Source of the DNA: Lautropia mirabilis | GTDB taxonomy: Bacteria; Pseudomonadota; Gammaproteobacteria; Burkholderiales; Burkholderiaceae_E | Assembly: GCF_900637555.1 (NCBI RefSeq) | Contig: NZ_LR134378.1 | Span: forward strand, 2,924,001-2,988,000 | DNA: 64,000 nt | Reading direction: 5' to 3' | Shown here: positions 10,096 through 18,166 of the stretch, piece by piece | Numbering within the stretch: the first letter of the stretch is position 1 | How the letters are laid out: each line of letters begins with the position of its first letter | Program-made: the position numbers and the translations under genes | The notes under the pieces: generated by a model | Database searches by the model: none | The model's input: only the letters and a program-made list of their open reading frames with translations | What the model was told of the DNA's origin: nothing

Positions 10096-10926
10096 TCAGT
10101 CACCCACCTTCAGCACGCCACCGCGGCCGAGGCCGCCCTTGACCTGCTGCGCCTTGTAGTTGCGCAGCGAGATGACCATGTTGTTGTAGGCGTCCATGAA
10201 GGCAGCCACCGTGGCCTTGCCTTCCGGTGTGCGCGAGAAGCCCGCCAGGCCGCCGGCTGCGCCACCACCCAGCATGCCCAGGGCGGCACCGTAGTTGGTG
10301 GCCGAGGCATTGCCTTCCGAAGCACTGATCTGCACGCCCGAACGGATGTCGTACAACGACAGCGTAACCACCGAGACCTTCGACTCCAGCGAGCCGGCCA
10401 GGGCGCCCAGGCCAGAACCCAGGAAGCCTGCCAGGCCCCCGGCCACCTTGCCCGTGGAATCGTTGTCGATGATGATGGCCGGCTCCATCAGGTAATCGGC
10501 CGCCACGCGCTGGCCCTTGTGCTGCTTGGAACCGGCACGGAATTCACCCGAGTTGCGCTGCTTGTCGGTGATCGCCGCCAGGCGCGCCTCGGTGCGGCTG
10601 TTGCCGATGGAAGTGATCACGAAGCAGTTGGACTGCTGCACGGCCAGCCGCAGCAGCGGCTCGATGGTCGTGACCTTGGTGGCAGAGCCGAAGGCGTCGT
10701 ACCAGTCCTTGTCACGGCCGTCGTCCATGGCGATGGTGCCCAGCGGCGCATCGCAACGCTCCAACGACGAGTTGGCATTGACGCTGGAGCTGCCGGCTGC
10801 GCCGCCGCGTGCATCGCTGGGGCTGTTGCCCTTGGTGATGTGGCCACCGCCCATCTGGGCACAGCCGGCCAGCACGGCCACCGAAGTCAGCGCCAGCGCG
10901 CCTTGCAGAAGTTTCTTCGCAACCAT
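10096..10926 (-). CDS. CsgG/HfaB-family outer-membrane lipoprotein
   Basis: A product of 276 residues. The start at 10926 (MVAKKLLQGALALTS) follows AAAGGA; the signal ends in VLAGC, a lipobox. The body has the CsgG/HfaB pattern: a strand ending LGTIAMDD, EPLLRLAVQQSNCFVIT, a Gly/Ala-rich membrane-prone stretch (AGGLAGFLGSGLGALAG) and a C-terminal helix AAFMDAYNNMVISLRNYKAQ. Family members form or assist oligomeric outer-membrane export channels (curli, holdfast). No curli or holdfast genes are adjacent, so the exported partner is unknown. A Sel1-type lipoprotein gene lies 56 bases upstream on the same strand and may share its transcript. Confidence 0.75.
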   Translation of the reverse strand: MVAKKLLQGALALTSVAVLAGCAQMGGGHITKGNSPSDARGGAAGSSSVNANSSLERCDAPLGTIAMDDGRDKDWYDAFGSATKVTTIEPLLRLAVQQSNCFVITSIGNSRTEARLAAITDKQRNSGEFRAGSKQHKGQRVAADYLMEPAIIIDNDSTGKVAGGLAGFLGSGLGALAGSLESKVSVVTLSLYDIRSGVQISASEGNASATNYGAALGMLGGGAAGGLAGFSRTPEGKATVAAFMDAYNNMVISLRNYKAQQVKGGLGRGGVLKVGD

Positions 10927-10982
10927 CGGGAAAATCCTTTCGTCAGGAGTCAAACAGAGCGTCGTTCACGACACGGTCGAGA

Positions 10983-11591
10983 TCAGTAGTAGTACCAGTA
11001 CCCTGCCTGCCAGTACGTGTAGTAGTGGTAGGCATTCCACCAGTAACCCATCCACAGCGCCCGGTGGGTATTCACCCAGCGCCGGTATTCCACCTCATCC
11101 TTCTTGGCCTTCTGGGCCTCTTCCAGCAATTTCTTCGCTTCGGGATCGCCCTTGCCGGCAGCGGCCAGCAGCCACGATTCGGCTTCGGCCGGATCAGAGC
11201 CCATTTCCTCGAAGCCGCTCAGGTACAGGCGGCCCAGCGCCACCTGCGCCTTCGTGTTGCCCCGTTCGGCAGAATCACGCATCCAGGTCAGCGCCTTGTA
11301 GGAATCACGGCGCACACCGTCGCCCCGGAAGAAGCGCAGCGCCAGGTCGAAGGCCGCGCGCGGGTCGGCCTTGGCCTGCTTCTCCAGAACGGCAATGCGG
11401 GCCTCTTCTTCCGTCACCGGCTCGGCCACCGGCTTGCGGCCGGCCTCGCTGCGCGCCTGATCGCTGCAGCCCTCGTCCTGGGTGCAGACACGGACAGGCT
11501 TGCCCGCCTGGGAATCGACAGCCTGCTGCTGGGCGGCACACGCCCCCAGCAACACCGACAGGGCCAACAGGGAAACTGAACGTGCATTCAT
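10983..11591 (-). CDS. Sel1-repeat lipoprotein with aromatic C-terminal tail
   Basis: A protein of 202 residues. The N-terminus MNARSVSLLALSVLLGAC is a short lipoprotein signal with the lipobox Cys at residue 18. Residues about 75-150 hold two to three Sel1-type helical repeats (DPRAAFDLALRFFRGDG, KAQVALGRLYLSG, DPEAKKLLEEA), which usually mediate protein-protein contacts. The last 30 residues are extremely rich in Trp and Tyr (GYWWNAYHYYTYWQ and onward), which is unusual for a Sel1 protein. A weak GGGGGA ribosome site precedes the start. Likely attached to an envelope membrane; partner unknown, possibly the CsgG-like protein encoded just downstream. Confidence 0.75.
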   Translation of the reverse strand: MNARSVSLLALSVLLGACAAQQQAVDSQAGKPVRVCTQDEGCSDQARSEAGRKPVAEPVTEEEARIAVLEKQAKADPRAAFDLALRFFRGDGVRRDSYKALTWMRDSAERGNTKAQVALGRLYLSGFEEMGSDPAEAESWLLAAAGKGDPEAKKLLEEAQKAKKDEVEYRRWVNTHRALWMGYWWNAYHYYTYWQAGYWYYY

Positions 11592-11857
11592 GATCCGACG
11601 ATCCCCCCACGGGAGTCAGTTGAAAGGAAGGATCAGCTTACCGCCACTGCCCGTCCGCCGCCATTCGCCGGGCGGCCAGTCGGAACCGACCAGTTGACAT
11701 CCTGCCGCCTGTCAGCGTGCCGAATGTCACATCCTGCTTCAGTTTACCGCCGTACCTCTCGCCAGCCCCCCGATATCCGCGCACGCCCACCCCGACAGGC
11801 TATGGCAAATCGCTTCGCGCCCTCCGCCTCTGTCCAGCCAACGGCCGGATACGACCA
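11592..11857. other. intergenic region upstream of the duplicated module
   Basis: Divergent spacer between the Sel1 lipoprotein gene (minus) and the first DUF1800 gene (plus). I see no gene in it. The promoter and operator for the plus-strand module lie at its right end (11858-11889). Confidence 0.5.
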
Positions 11858-11889
11858 TTTGTCACATAAAGTGACAAAAAAGTTACACT
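11858..11889 (+). promoter_or_regulatory. inverted-repeat operator and promoter of DUF1800 module 1
   Basis: TTTGTCAC, five bases, GTGACAAA (11858-11878) is a perfect 8-5-8 inverted repeat. It is followed by TACACT at 11884-11889, a possible -10; TTGTCA in the left arm could be the -35, with a long 19-bp spacer. The same arrangement precedes the second copy while the spacer bases differ, so the arms are the conserved part. The cognate regulator is unknown. Confidence 0.65.
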
Positions 11890-11934
11890 ATCGGTAGCCT
11901 GAACACTGTACCTAATTCGCAACACACACGCCCG

Positions 11935-13959
11935 ATGCCCACAGAACCTCTGCGATCCATCGACCGCGGCCTGCTGCCAGTCGGCACGCCCTCCTCCCAC
12001 CCGATCCGTCCCCTGACCGACACCACGACGCCTGCCGCACGGACAGCCCTGTGGTCCCTGCCTTCCTGGCGGCACACCCTGCTGGCAACCGGCCTGACCC
12101 TGGTGCTGGCGGCCTGCGGAGGCAGCGGAGGCGAATCCGGCGATGGCGAGCGCCTCGGCCTGGACAGTGCAGACACCGCCGAGCTGCAGACCCATGACCG
12201 CATGAAAGCCGGTCCCACGCAGGCGGGCCAGCGTCGTCCGGGGGCACAGAACACCGGGGCGTCCTCGCGGCCGGCGGCCACGGCGGCGGCATCGAACCAT
12301 CCGCGCTGGACGCTCACCTCGCCGGCCGAGGCCAGCCGCTTCCTGGCTCAGGCCAGCTACGGTTCCAGCCCGAAGGACATCAAGGCCCTGACCGGCAGGA
12401 CCGCCAACGAATGGATCGAGGCCCAGTTCTCGCGTCCGGCCACCTCGCTGCTGAACACCATGAGGTACTGGCAGCAAAGAAGCGGCAAGGCCATCACGCT
12501 GACCGACGCCCACAACGCCTGGTGGTATTCCACCGTCCAGCAGGACCAGCTGCGCCAGCGCGTGGCCTTTGCGCTGTCACAGATCTTCGTGGTGTCGACC
12601 AACGGCGATGTCAGCCACTTCCCGAAAGGGATCGCCAGCTACTACGACATGCTGGCCCGCAACGCCTTCGGCAACTTCCGCCAGCTGCTGGAGGACGTGA
12701 CGCTGCACCCGATGATGGGCGTCTACCTGACGCACATCGGCAACCACAAGGAGCGCTTCGACTCGACCGGCAAGCTCACGCAGGCGCCCGACGAGAACTA
12801 CGCCCGCGAAGTGATGCAGCTCTTCACCATCGGGCTGGAGCAGCTGAACCTGGACGGTACGCCGAAGAAGGATGCCCAGGGCCGGCCCATTCCCACCTAC
12901 AGCAACAACGACGTGATCGGCCTGGCGCGCGTCTTCACCGGCTGGAGCTGGAATGGCGGACGGCTGACCCACGAGTGCTTCTTCCGTGCGGGCTACTGCG
13001 CAGAGAACACCAACGAGCGTGAGACGCGACCGATGGTGGCCTATGACCAGTACCACTCCACGCTGGAAAAGCGCTTCCTGGGCACCACCATCCCTGAAGG
13101 CCAGTCCCGCACCACCGCCGACCTGAAGGTGGCGCTGGACACCCTCTTCAACCATCCGAACGTCGGCCCCTTCATCGGTCGGCAGCTGATCCAGCGTCTG
13201 GTCACCAGCAACCCCTCGCCCGCCTACGTGCGGCGTGTGGCCAGCGCCTTCAACGACAACGGCCAGGGCGTGCGCGGCGACATGAAGGCCGTGATCCGCG
13301 CCGTGCTGCTGGATGAGGAAGCCCGGGGCGACAACGCCCGCAAGCAGCCCTCCTTCGGCCGCATCCGCGAGCCGGTGCTGCGCTTCACCCACCTGATGCG
13401 CGCCCTTGAGGCCAGCTCGCGCACCGGTTACTGGGGAATCGGCCGTACCGACGTGCCGGGCAACCTGAACCAGACCGCCATGCGCGCGCCCTCGGTGTTC
13501 AACTTCTACCGTCCGGGCTATTCGCCGGCGGGCACGCCCGTCGCCCGCGCCGGCCTGGTGGCCCCCGAGATGCAGATCACGCAGGAAAGCAGCGTGGCCG
13601 GCTATGCCGACTACCTGGACCGCTTCGTGGGTGGCACCTCGATCTACATCGTGGGTCTGGGCGACATGATCCCCCACCCGGATGGTGAACGTCACAGCGG
13701 CGGCCAGGCACGCGAGATCAAGTTCAACCTCGAACCGCTGATCGCCAAGGCAAAGGATGTCGATCAGCTACTGGACGAGATCAACGTGCTGTTCCTCAAC
13801 GGCCAGATGCAGTCCGACACCCGAACCATCATCCACCGCGCCGTCTCGGAAGCCGTCCCCAAGCGCAACAACGACGACATGCGTCGCGTGTACCGCGAGC
13901 GCGTCTCGCTGGCCCTCTACCTTGCCCTGCTGTCCACTGACTACCTGGTGCTGAAATGA
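11935..13959 (+). CDS. DUF1800 lipoprotein, copy 1
   Basis: A product of 674 residues. A hydrophobic segment ends LVLAACGG (Cys at residue 61), a lipobox, after an unusually long polar N-terminus; a low-complexity Ser/Ala/Gly linker follows. From about residue 130 the DUF1800 domain begins: EASRFLAQASYG, ALTGRTANEWIEAQF, NYAREVMQLFTIGLEQLN, ARVFTGWSW, and FIGRQLIQRLVTSNPSPAYV. DUF1800 proteins are exported, nearly always paired with DUF1501, and have no established activity. No Shine-Dalgarno sequence is visible before the ATG, but the same MPTEPL start is conserved in copy 2. The stop overlaps the next start by 4 bases (ATGA), indicating translational coupling with DUF1501. Confidence 0.9.
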   Translation: MPTEPLRSIDRGLLPVGTPSSHPIRPLTDTTTPAARTALWSLPSWRHTLLATGLTLVLAACGGSGGESGDGERLGLDSADTAELQTHDRMKAGPTQAGQRRPGAQNTGASSRPAATAAASNHPRWTLTSPAEASRFLAQASYGSSPKDIKALTGRTANEWIEAQFSRPATSLLNTMRYWQQRSGKAITLTDAHNAWWYSTVQQDQLRQRVAFALSQIFVVSTNGDVSHFPKGIASYYDMLARNAFGNFRQLLEDVTLHPMMGVYLTHIGNHKERFDSTGKLTQAPDENYAREVMQLFTIGLEQLNLDGTPKKDAQGRPIPTYSNNDVIGLARVFTGWSWNGGRLTHECFFRAGYCAENTNERETRPMVAYDQYHSTLEKRFLGTTIPEGQSRTTADLKVALDTLFNHPNVGPFIGRQLIQRLVTSNPSPAYVRRVASAFNDNGQGVRGDMKAVIRAVLLDEEARGDNARKQPSFGRIREPVLRFTHLMRALEASSRTGYWGIGRTDVPGNLNQTAMRAPSVFNFYRPGYSPAGTPVARAGLVAPEMQITQESSVAGYADYLDRFVGGTSIYIVGLGDMIPHPDGERHSGGQAREIKFNLEPLIAKAKDVDQLLDEINVLFLNGQMQSDTRTIIHRAVSEAVPKRNNDDMRRVYRERVSLALYLALLSTDYLVLK

Positions 13960-15419
13960 GCCACGACCACTCCCACGATCATGACCATGGCGGTACCAAC
14001 CAGGGTCGTCGCCAGCTGCTGAAATCAGGCCTGGGCCTGGCGCTGACCGCATCCGGCGGCTTTGCGCTGAACCTGGCACACATGGGAGCCGCCGCCGCAC
14101 AGAGTGCGTCCAGCGACGACTACAAGGCCCTCATCTGCCTGTTCATGTACGGCGGCAACGATCAGGCCAACACCGTGGTGGCCACCAACGGTGGCTCCTG
14201 GGATCGCTACCGCACGCTGCGCGGTGGCAGCATCGGCCTGCCCGAACCGGGATCGGCGGGAGGCCTGCTGCCCGTCAGCCCCGACAACCTGGCTGCCTTC
14301 GGCAACCGGGGGCTGACGCTGGGGCTCCACCCGGCCCTGATCCAGACGCGCGAGCTGTTCAACCAGAAGAAGCTGGCCATGGTGGCCAACGTGGGGCCGC
14401 TCATCGAGCCCATCACCCCGGACGAATACCGCCGCCTGTCGCGGCGCTTCCCGGATCGGCTGTATTCGCACAACGACCAGCAGTCCACCTGGCAGACCTT
14501 CTCGCCCGAAGGCAGCCGCAGCGGCTGGGGAGGCAACCTGGCCGGCATGCTGGCGGATGCCTACAACCCCGGTGCGCCGTTCTTCAGCGCCATCTCCACC
14601 GGCAACAGTGCAGCCGCCTGGCTGACGGGCAACCGCGTCTCACCGTACAGCGTGCCGCTCACCGGCCAGATCGGCTTCGTGCAGACCGAGCGGCATCTGG
14701 GCGACGTGCACAATGGTGGCCGTCCGCTGCGCGAGATCCTGTCGATCTCCCGCAGCAACGACAACCTGCTGGCCCAGACCTACAACGAACTGTACCGCCG
14801 CACGCTGGACTACCAGCAGCGCATGCGCAGCGGTCTGATCGACGAGCGGGACTCGCGCCTGCTGGCCGTGCCCGGCATCCGTGGTGGCGGCGGCGCCAAT
14901 CCGCTCATCGAGCAGCTGCGGATGGTGTCGCGCATCATCGCCAGCCGGCAGAGCCTGGGCGTGCGGCGCCAGGTGTTCTTCGTCAGCCTGGGCGGCTTCG
15001 ACACCCATGGCGGCCAGAAGACCACCCAGAACCGGCTGCTCGTGCAGGTCGACCAGGCCCTGGAACATTTCGTGCGACAGATGCAGATCCTGGGCGTGGA
15101 AGATCAGGTGACGCTGTTCACCGCCTCGGACTTCGGCCGCAGCATGCTCACCAATGGTTCGGGCACGGACCATGGCTGGGGAAGCCATCACTTCGTAGTG
15201 GGTGGCGCCGTGCAGGGCGGACGGCTGTATGGCCAGTTTCCGGCGTTCGGACGGGATGTCGGCCACGACGTGAACGGCCGGCTGGTGCCCCGCTATTCGG
15301 TGGAGCAGTATGCCGCTGCCCTGGGCCGCTGGTTCGGGCTCTCGGACAGCAACCTGCTGCAGGTGCTGCCCAACCTGCGCAACTTCGATGCGCGCGCGCT
15401 GACCTTCATGAAGGCCTGA
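13956..15419 (+). CDS. DUF1501 Tat-exported protein, copy 1
   Basis: A 487-residue protein with a Tat signal (GRRQLLKSGLGLALTASGG, cut probably after AAAAQ). Seven histidines alternate with Ser/Asp in the 11 residues before it (MSHDHSHDHDH), a potential metal-binding leader. The mature part is DUF1501, distantly related to the sulfatase/alkaline-phosphatase fold: FMYGGNDQANTVV, SLGGFDTHGGQ, FTASDFGRSMLTN and DHGWGSHHFVVGGA are the hallmarks. Substrate unknown. Tat export suggests folding, perhaps with a cofactor, before secretion. Translationally coupled to the DUF1800 gene and ends against a convergent PACE gene. Confidence 0.92.
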   Translation: MSHDHSHDHDHGGTNQGRRQLLKSGLGLALTASGGFALNLAHMGAAAAQSASSDDYKALICLFMYGGNDQANTVVATNGGSWDRYRTLRGGSIGLPEPGSAGGLLPVSPDNLAAFGNRGLTLGLHPALIQTRELFNQKKLAMVANVGPLIEPITPDEYRRLSRRFPDRLYSHNDQQSTWQTFSPEGSRSGWGGNLAGMLADAYNPGAPFFSAISTGNSAAAWLTGNRVSPYSVPLTGQIGFVQTERHLGDVHNGGRPLREILSISRSNDNLLAQTYNELYRRTLDYQQRMRSGLIDERDSRLLAVPGIRGGGGANPLIEQLRMVSRIIASRQSLGVRRQVFFVSLGGFDTHGGQKTTQNRLLVQVDQALEHFVRQMQILGVEDQVTLFTASDFGRSMLTNGSGTDHGWGSHHFVVGGAVQGGRLYGQFPAFGRDVGHDVNGRLVPRYSVEQYAAALGRWFGLSDSNLLQVLPNLRNFDARALTFMKA

Positions 15420-15431
15420 ACGGGAAGCGCC

Positions 15432-15460
15432 GGGGCCTGACCATCCGGATGGCAGGCCCC
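15432..15460. terminator. bidirectional hairpin between DUF1501 and PACE, copy 1
   Basis: GGGGCCTG at 15432-15439 pairs with CAGGCCCC at 15453-15460, and the interior CCATCCGGATGG is itself a palindrome, giving one long stem. It sits between convergent genes and is conserved at 19640-19668. No U-tract. Confidence 0.6.
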
Positions 15461-15471
15461 ATGAACCGGAC

Positions 15472-15921
15472 TCAGCGTCCGGCGCTGCCGCCAGCGGGCT
15501 TCGCCTTCCCTTCCGGGATCGGGAAGATGTGGTCGTAGGCCAGGTTGTAGACGAAGGCAAACACCACGTAGAACACCACCAGTGCGATGTCGGCCACAAG
15601 TGCCTCCCACAGGCTGATGTCCAGCCACCAGGCGATCAGCGGCACCAGCATCACCACCAGACCGCCCTCGAAGAGCAGCGCGTGCAGCACCCGCACGCGC
15701 ATGCGCTTGTGCACTGAACCGGTCAGCCTCTTCAGTATCCGGTCGAACCCCAGGTTGTAGACATAGTTCCAGACCGCCGCAATGGCCGCCGTGGACGCCC
15801 CCAGCGCACCGATCTCGAAGGGATCGAAGCCGAAGAAGACGGCACCGATGGGTACCAGGATGAGCAGTGCCGTCACCTCGAACAGCACCAGGTGGCGAAT
15901 GCGATCCTTCGTCGTGCGCAT
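15472..15921 (-). CDS. PACE-family multidrug efflux protein, copy 1
   Basis: A 149-residue inner-membrane protein with four helices in two tandem bacterial-transmembrane-pair units: RHLVLFEVTALLILVP to AAVWNYVYNLGFD, and LHALLFEGGLVVMLVP to AFVYNLAYDHIF. The repeated pattern H-x-(2,3)-FE ... P ... N-x(2,3)-[FY]D identifies the PACE (AceI, chlorhexidine efflux) family, which uses proton-coupled export of biocides and polyamines. The Glu in each FE pair is the family's key acidic residue. The start at 15921 matches copy 2, with GGAG 12 bases upstream. It is convergent to DUF1501 and differs from copy 2 only at residue 144 (Gly versus Asp). Confidence 0.88.
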   Translation of the reverse strand: MRTTKDRIRHLVLFEVTALLILVPIGAVFFGFDPFEIGALGASTAAIAAVWNYVYNLGFDRILKRLTGSVHKRMRVRVLHALLFEGGLVVMLVPLIAWWLDISLWEALVADIALVVFYVVFAFVYNLAYDHIFPIPEGKAKPAGGSAGR

Positions 15922-16060
15922 CGTTCTTGAAAGCTCCGTCTGAAATGATCGATGAAGGCCGGGGCCCTGCCCCACGTCCGCGCCATTCCTGCGCCGGCAG
16001 AGCATGGCCGGTCGCCTCACGATCCCGAAACCACGTCGAATTGAAAGACAGTCAAGACCA

Positions 16061-16092
16061 TTTGTCACACACGGTGACAAATAAGTTACAAT
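16061..16092 (+). promoter_or_regulatory. inverted-repeat operator and promoter of DUF1800 module 2
   Basis: TTTGTCAC, ACACG, GTGACAAA (16061-16081), with TACAAT at 16087-16092 as a good -10. The arms are identical to those at 11858, the 5-base centre is not. Spacing from the repeat to the -10 is the same in both copies. Confidence 0.65.
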
Positions 16093-16135
16093 GTCAATCG
16101 CCGGCACACCGTGTCCATTTCACAACAACAAAACG

Positions 16136-18166
16136 ATGCCCACAGAACCTCTGGGATCCGTCGACCGACGGCCACTGCCAACTGGCTCCTCCCTCTTCCC
16201 ACCAACCCCTACCGCGGCCCACATCACGGCTCAGGCCACACAGGCACGATCCTCGCGGTCTCTGCCCTCGTGGCAACACACCCTGCTGGCAGCCGGCCTG
16301 GCCCTGACACTGGCAGCCTGCGGCGGCAGTGGGGACGAATCCGGCAACAGCGGGCAGATCGGCCTGAACAGCACCGACACCACGGGCCTGCGGGCCCATG
16401 ATCGGACGAAGGCTGGCCCCTCGCAGGCGGGCCGCCCGGGTGCGCAGACATCGAGCTCGTCATCTCAGGCTGCAGCGGCCGCATCGGGCTACCGGCGCTG
16501 GACGCTCTCCACGCCAGCCGAGGCGAGCCGCTTCCTGGCTCAGGCCAGTTACGGTTCCAACCCGAAGGACATCAAGGCCCTCACCGGCAGGACTGCCAAT
16601 GAATGGATCGAGGCGCAGTTCTTGCGTCCGCCCTTCTCGCTGCTGAACGCCATGCGGTACTGGCGCCAGAGAAGGGGGCCCGAGGGCAACAAAAATGTCT
16701 CGGAACTGGAGGACGCCCACAACGCCTGGTGGGTTTCCACCATTCAGCAGGACCAGCTGCGCCAGCGCGTGGCCTTCGCGCTGTCGCAGATCTTCGTGGT
16801 GTCGTCCGCCGGAGTGGTCGGCGAATACCCCAAGGGGTTGGTCAGCTACTACGACACGCTGGTCCGCGGCGCCTTTGGCAACTTCCGCCAGCTGCTGCAA
16901 GACGTCACCATGCACCCCATGATGGGCATGTACCTGACGTACATCGGCAACCGCAAGGAACGTTTTGACTCGACCGGCAAGATCACCCAGGCGCCCGACG
17001 AGAACTACGCCCGCGAAGTGATGCAGCTCTTCACCATCGGGCTTGAGCAACTGAACCTGGACGGCACGGCGAAGAAGGATGCTGGGGGCAATCCCATTCC
17101 CACCTACAGCAATGACGACGTGATCGGCCTGGCCCGCGTCTTCACCGGCTTGAGCTGGAACGGCGGACAACTGACCCATGAGTGCTTCGTCCGCGCAGGC
17201 AACTGCGCCGCCAACACCAACGCGCGCGAGACGCGACCGATGGTGGCCTACGACCAGTACCACTCCACCCTGGAAAAGCGCTTCCTGGGCACCACCATCG
17301 CCGAAGGCCAGTCCAGCACCATGGCCGATCTGAAGTTGGCGCTGGACACCCTCTTCGACCACCCGAACGTCGGCCCCTTCATCGGTCGGCAGCTGATCCA
17401 GCGTCTGGTCACCAGCAACCCCTCGCCCGCCTACGTGCGGCGTGTGGCCAGTGCCTTCAACAACAACGGCCAGGGCGTGCGTGGCGACATGAAGGCCGTG
17501 ATCCGCGCCGTGCTGCTGGATGAGGAAGCCCGGGGGGCCCACGCCCGCAAGCAGCCCGATTTCGGTCGCATCCGCGAGCCGGTGCTGCGCTTCACCCACC
17601 TGATGCGCGCCTTCGAAGCCAGCTCGAGAAGCGGTTACTGGACTATGGGCCCCACCAATGCACCGAGCGAACTGAACCAGACCGCCATGCGTGCGCCCTC
17701 GGTGTTCAACTTCTACCGCCCGGGCTACTCGCCGGCAGGCACGCCCATCGCACGTGAAAAGCTGGTGGCCCCCGAGATGCAGATCCTGAATGAAAGCAGC
17801 GTGGCCGGCTATGCCGACTACCTGAACCGCTTCGTGGGTGGCACCTCGATCTACATCGTGGGCCTGGGCAAAATGATTCCCCACCCGGAGGGGGAACCCG
17901 CCACCAATGGCATGGCACGCGAGATCAGATTCAACCTCCAACCGCTGATTGCCAAGGCCAACAACGTCGACCAGCTCCTTGACGAGATCGACATGCTGTT
18001 GCTCAACGGCCAGATGCAGTCCGACACCCGCGACATCATCCGCACTGCTGTCTCGCAAGTCGTGCCCAAGCCCCCAAGCTACGACATGCGCCACATGTAC
18101 CGCGAGCGCGTGTCACTGGCCCTGTATCTCGCCCTGCTCTCCCCTGACTATCTGGTACTGAAATGA
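16136..18166 (+). CDS. DUF1800 lipoprotein, copy 2
   Basis: A 676-residue paralogue of the gene at 11935. I chose the ATG at 16136 because it gives the same MPTEPL start; an in-frame ATG at 16091 overlaps the presumed -10 box and so cannot be used by a transcript from that promoter. Lipobox ALTLAACGG and a low-complexity linker precede the DUF1800 domain, whose core motifs (NYAREVMQLFTIGLEQLN, FIGRQLIQRLVTSNPSPAYV) are unchanged. Relative to copy 1 it has a short insertion after the RYW motif (QRRGPEGNKN) and scattered changes. It overlaps the downstream DUF1501 start by ATGA, as in copy 1. Confidence 0.9.
   Translation: MPTEPLGSVDRRPLPTGSSLFPPTPTAAHITAQATQARSSRSLPSWQHTLLAAGLALTLAACGGSGDESGNSGQIGLNSTDTTGLRAHDRTKAGPSQAGRPGAQTSSSSSQAAAAASGYRRWTLSTPAEASRFLAQASYGSNPKDIKALTGRTANEWIEAQFLRPPFSLLNAMRYWRQRRGPEGNKNVSELEDAHNAWWVSTIQQDQLRQRVAFALSQIFVVSSAGVVGEYPKGLVSYYDTLVRGAFGNFRQLLQDVTMHPMMGMYLTYIGNRKERFDSTGKITQAPDENYAREVMQLFTIGLEQLNLDGTAKKDAGGNPIPTYSNDDVIGLARVFTGLSWNGGQLTHECFVRAGNCAANTNARETRPMVAYDQYHSTLEKRFLGTTIAEGQSSTMADLKLALDTLFDHPNVGPFIGRQLIQRLVTSNPSPAYVRRVASAFNNNGQGVRGDMKAVIRAVLLDEEARGAHARKQPDFGRIREPVLRFTHLMRAFEASSRSGYWTMGPTNAPSELNQTAMRAPSVFNFYRPGYSPAGTPIAREKLVAPEMQILNESSVAGYADYLNRFVGGTSIYIVGLGKMIPHPEGEPATNGMAREIRFNLQPLIAKANNVDQLLDEIDMLLLNGQMQSDTRDIIRTAVSQVVPKPPSYDMRHMYRERVSLALYLALLSPDYLVLK

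Larger units (their letters stand above)
11858..15973. repeat. tandem duplication, unit 1 (DUF1800-DUF1501-PACE)
   Basis: This stretch and 16061-20181 carry the same operator, three genes, intergenic hairpin and post-PACE sequence in the same order and orientation, offset by 4,201-4,208 bases. Both begin GACCATTTGTCAC. After the PACE start both read identically to GGGCCCTGCCCC and then diverge. An 87-base spacer separates the units. Divergence is uneven: the PACE proteins differ at one residue, the DUF1501 middle at many. Confidence 0.93.
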
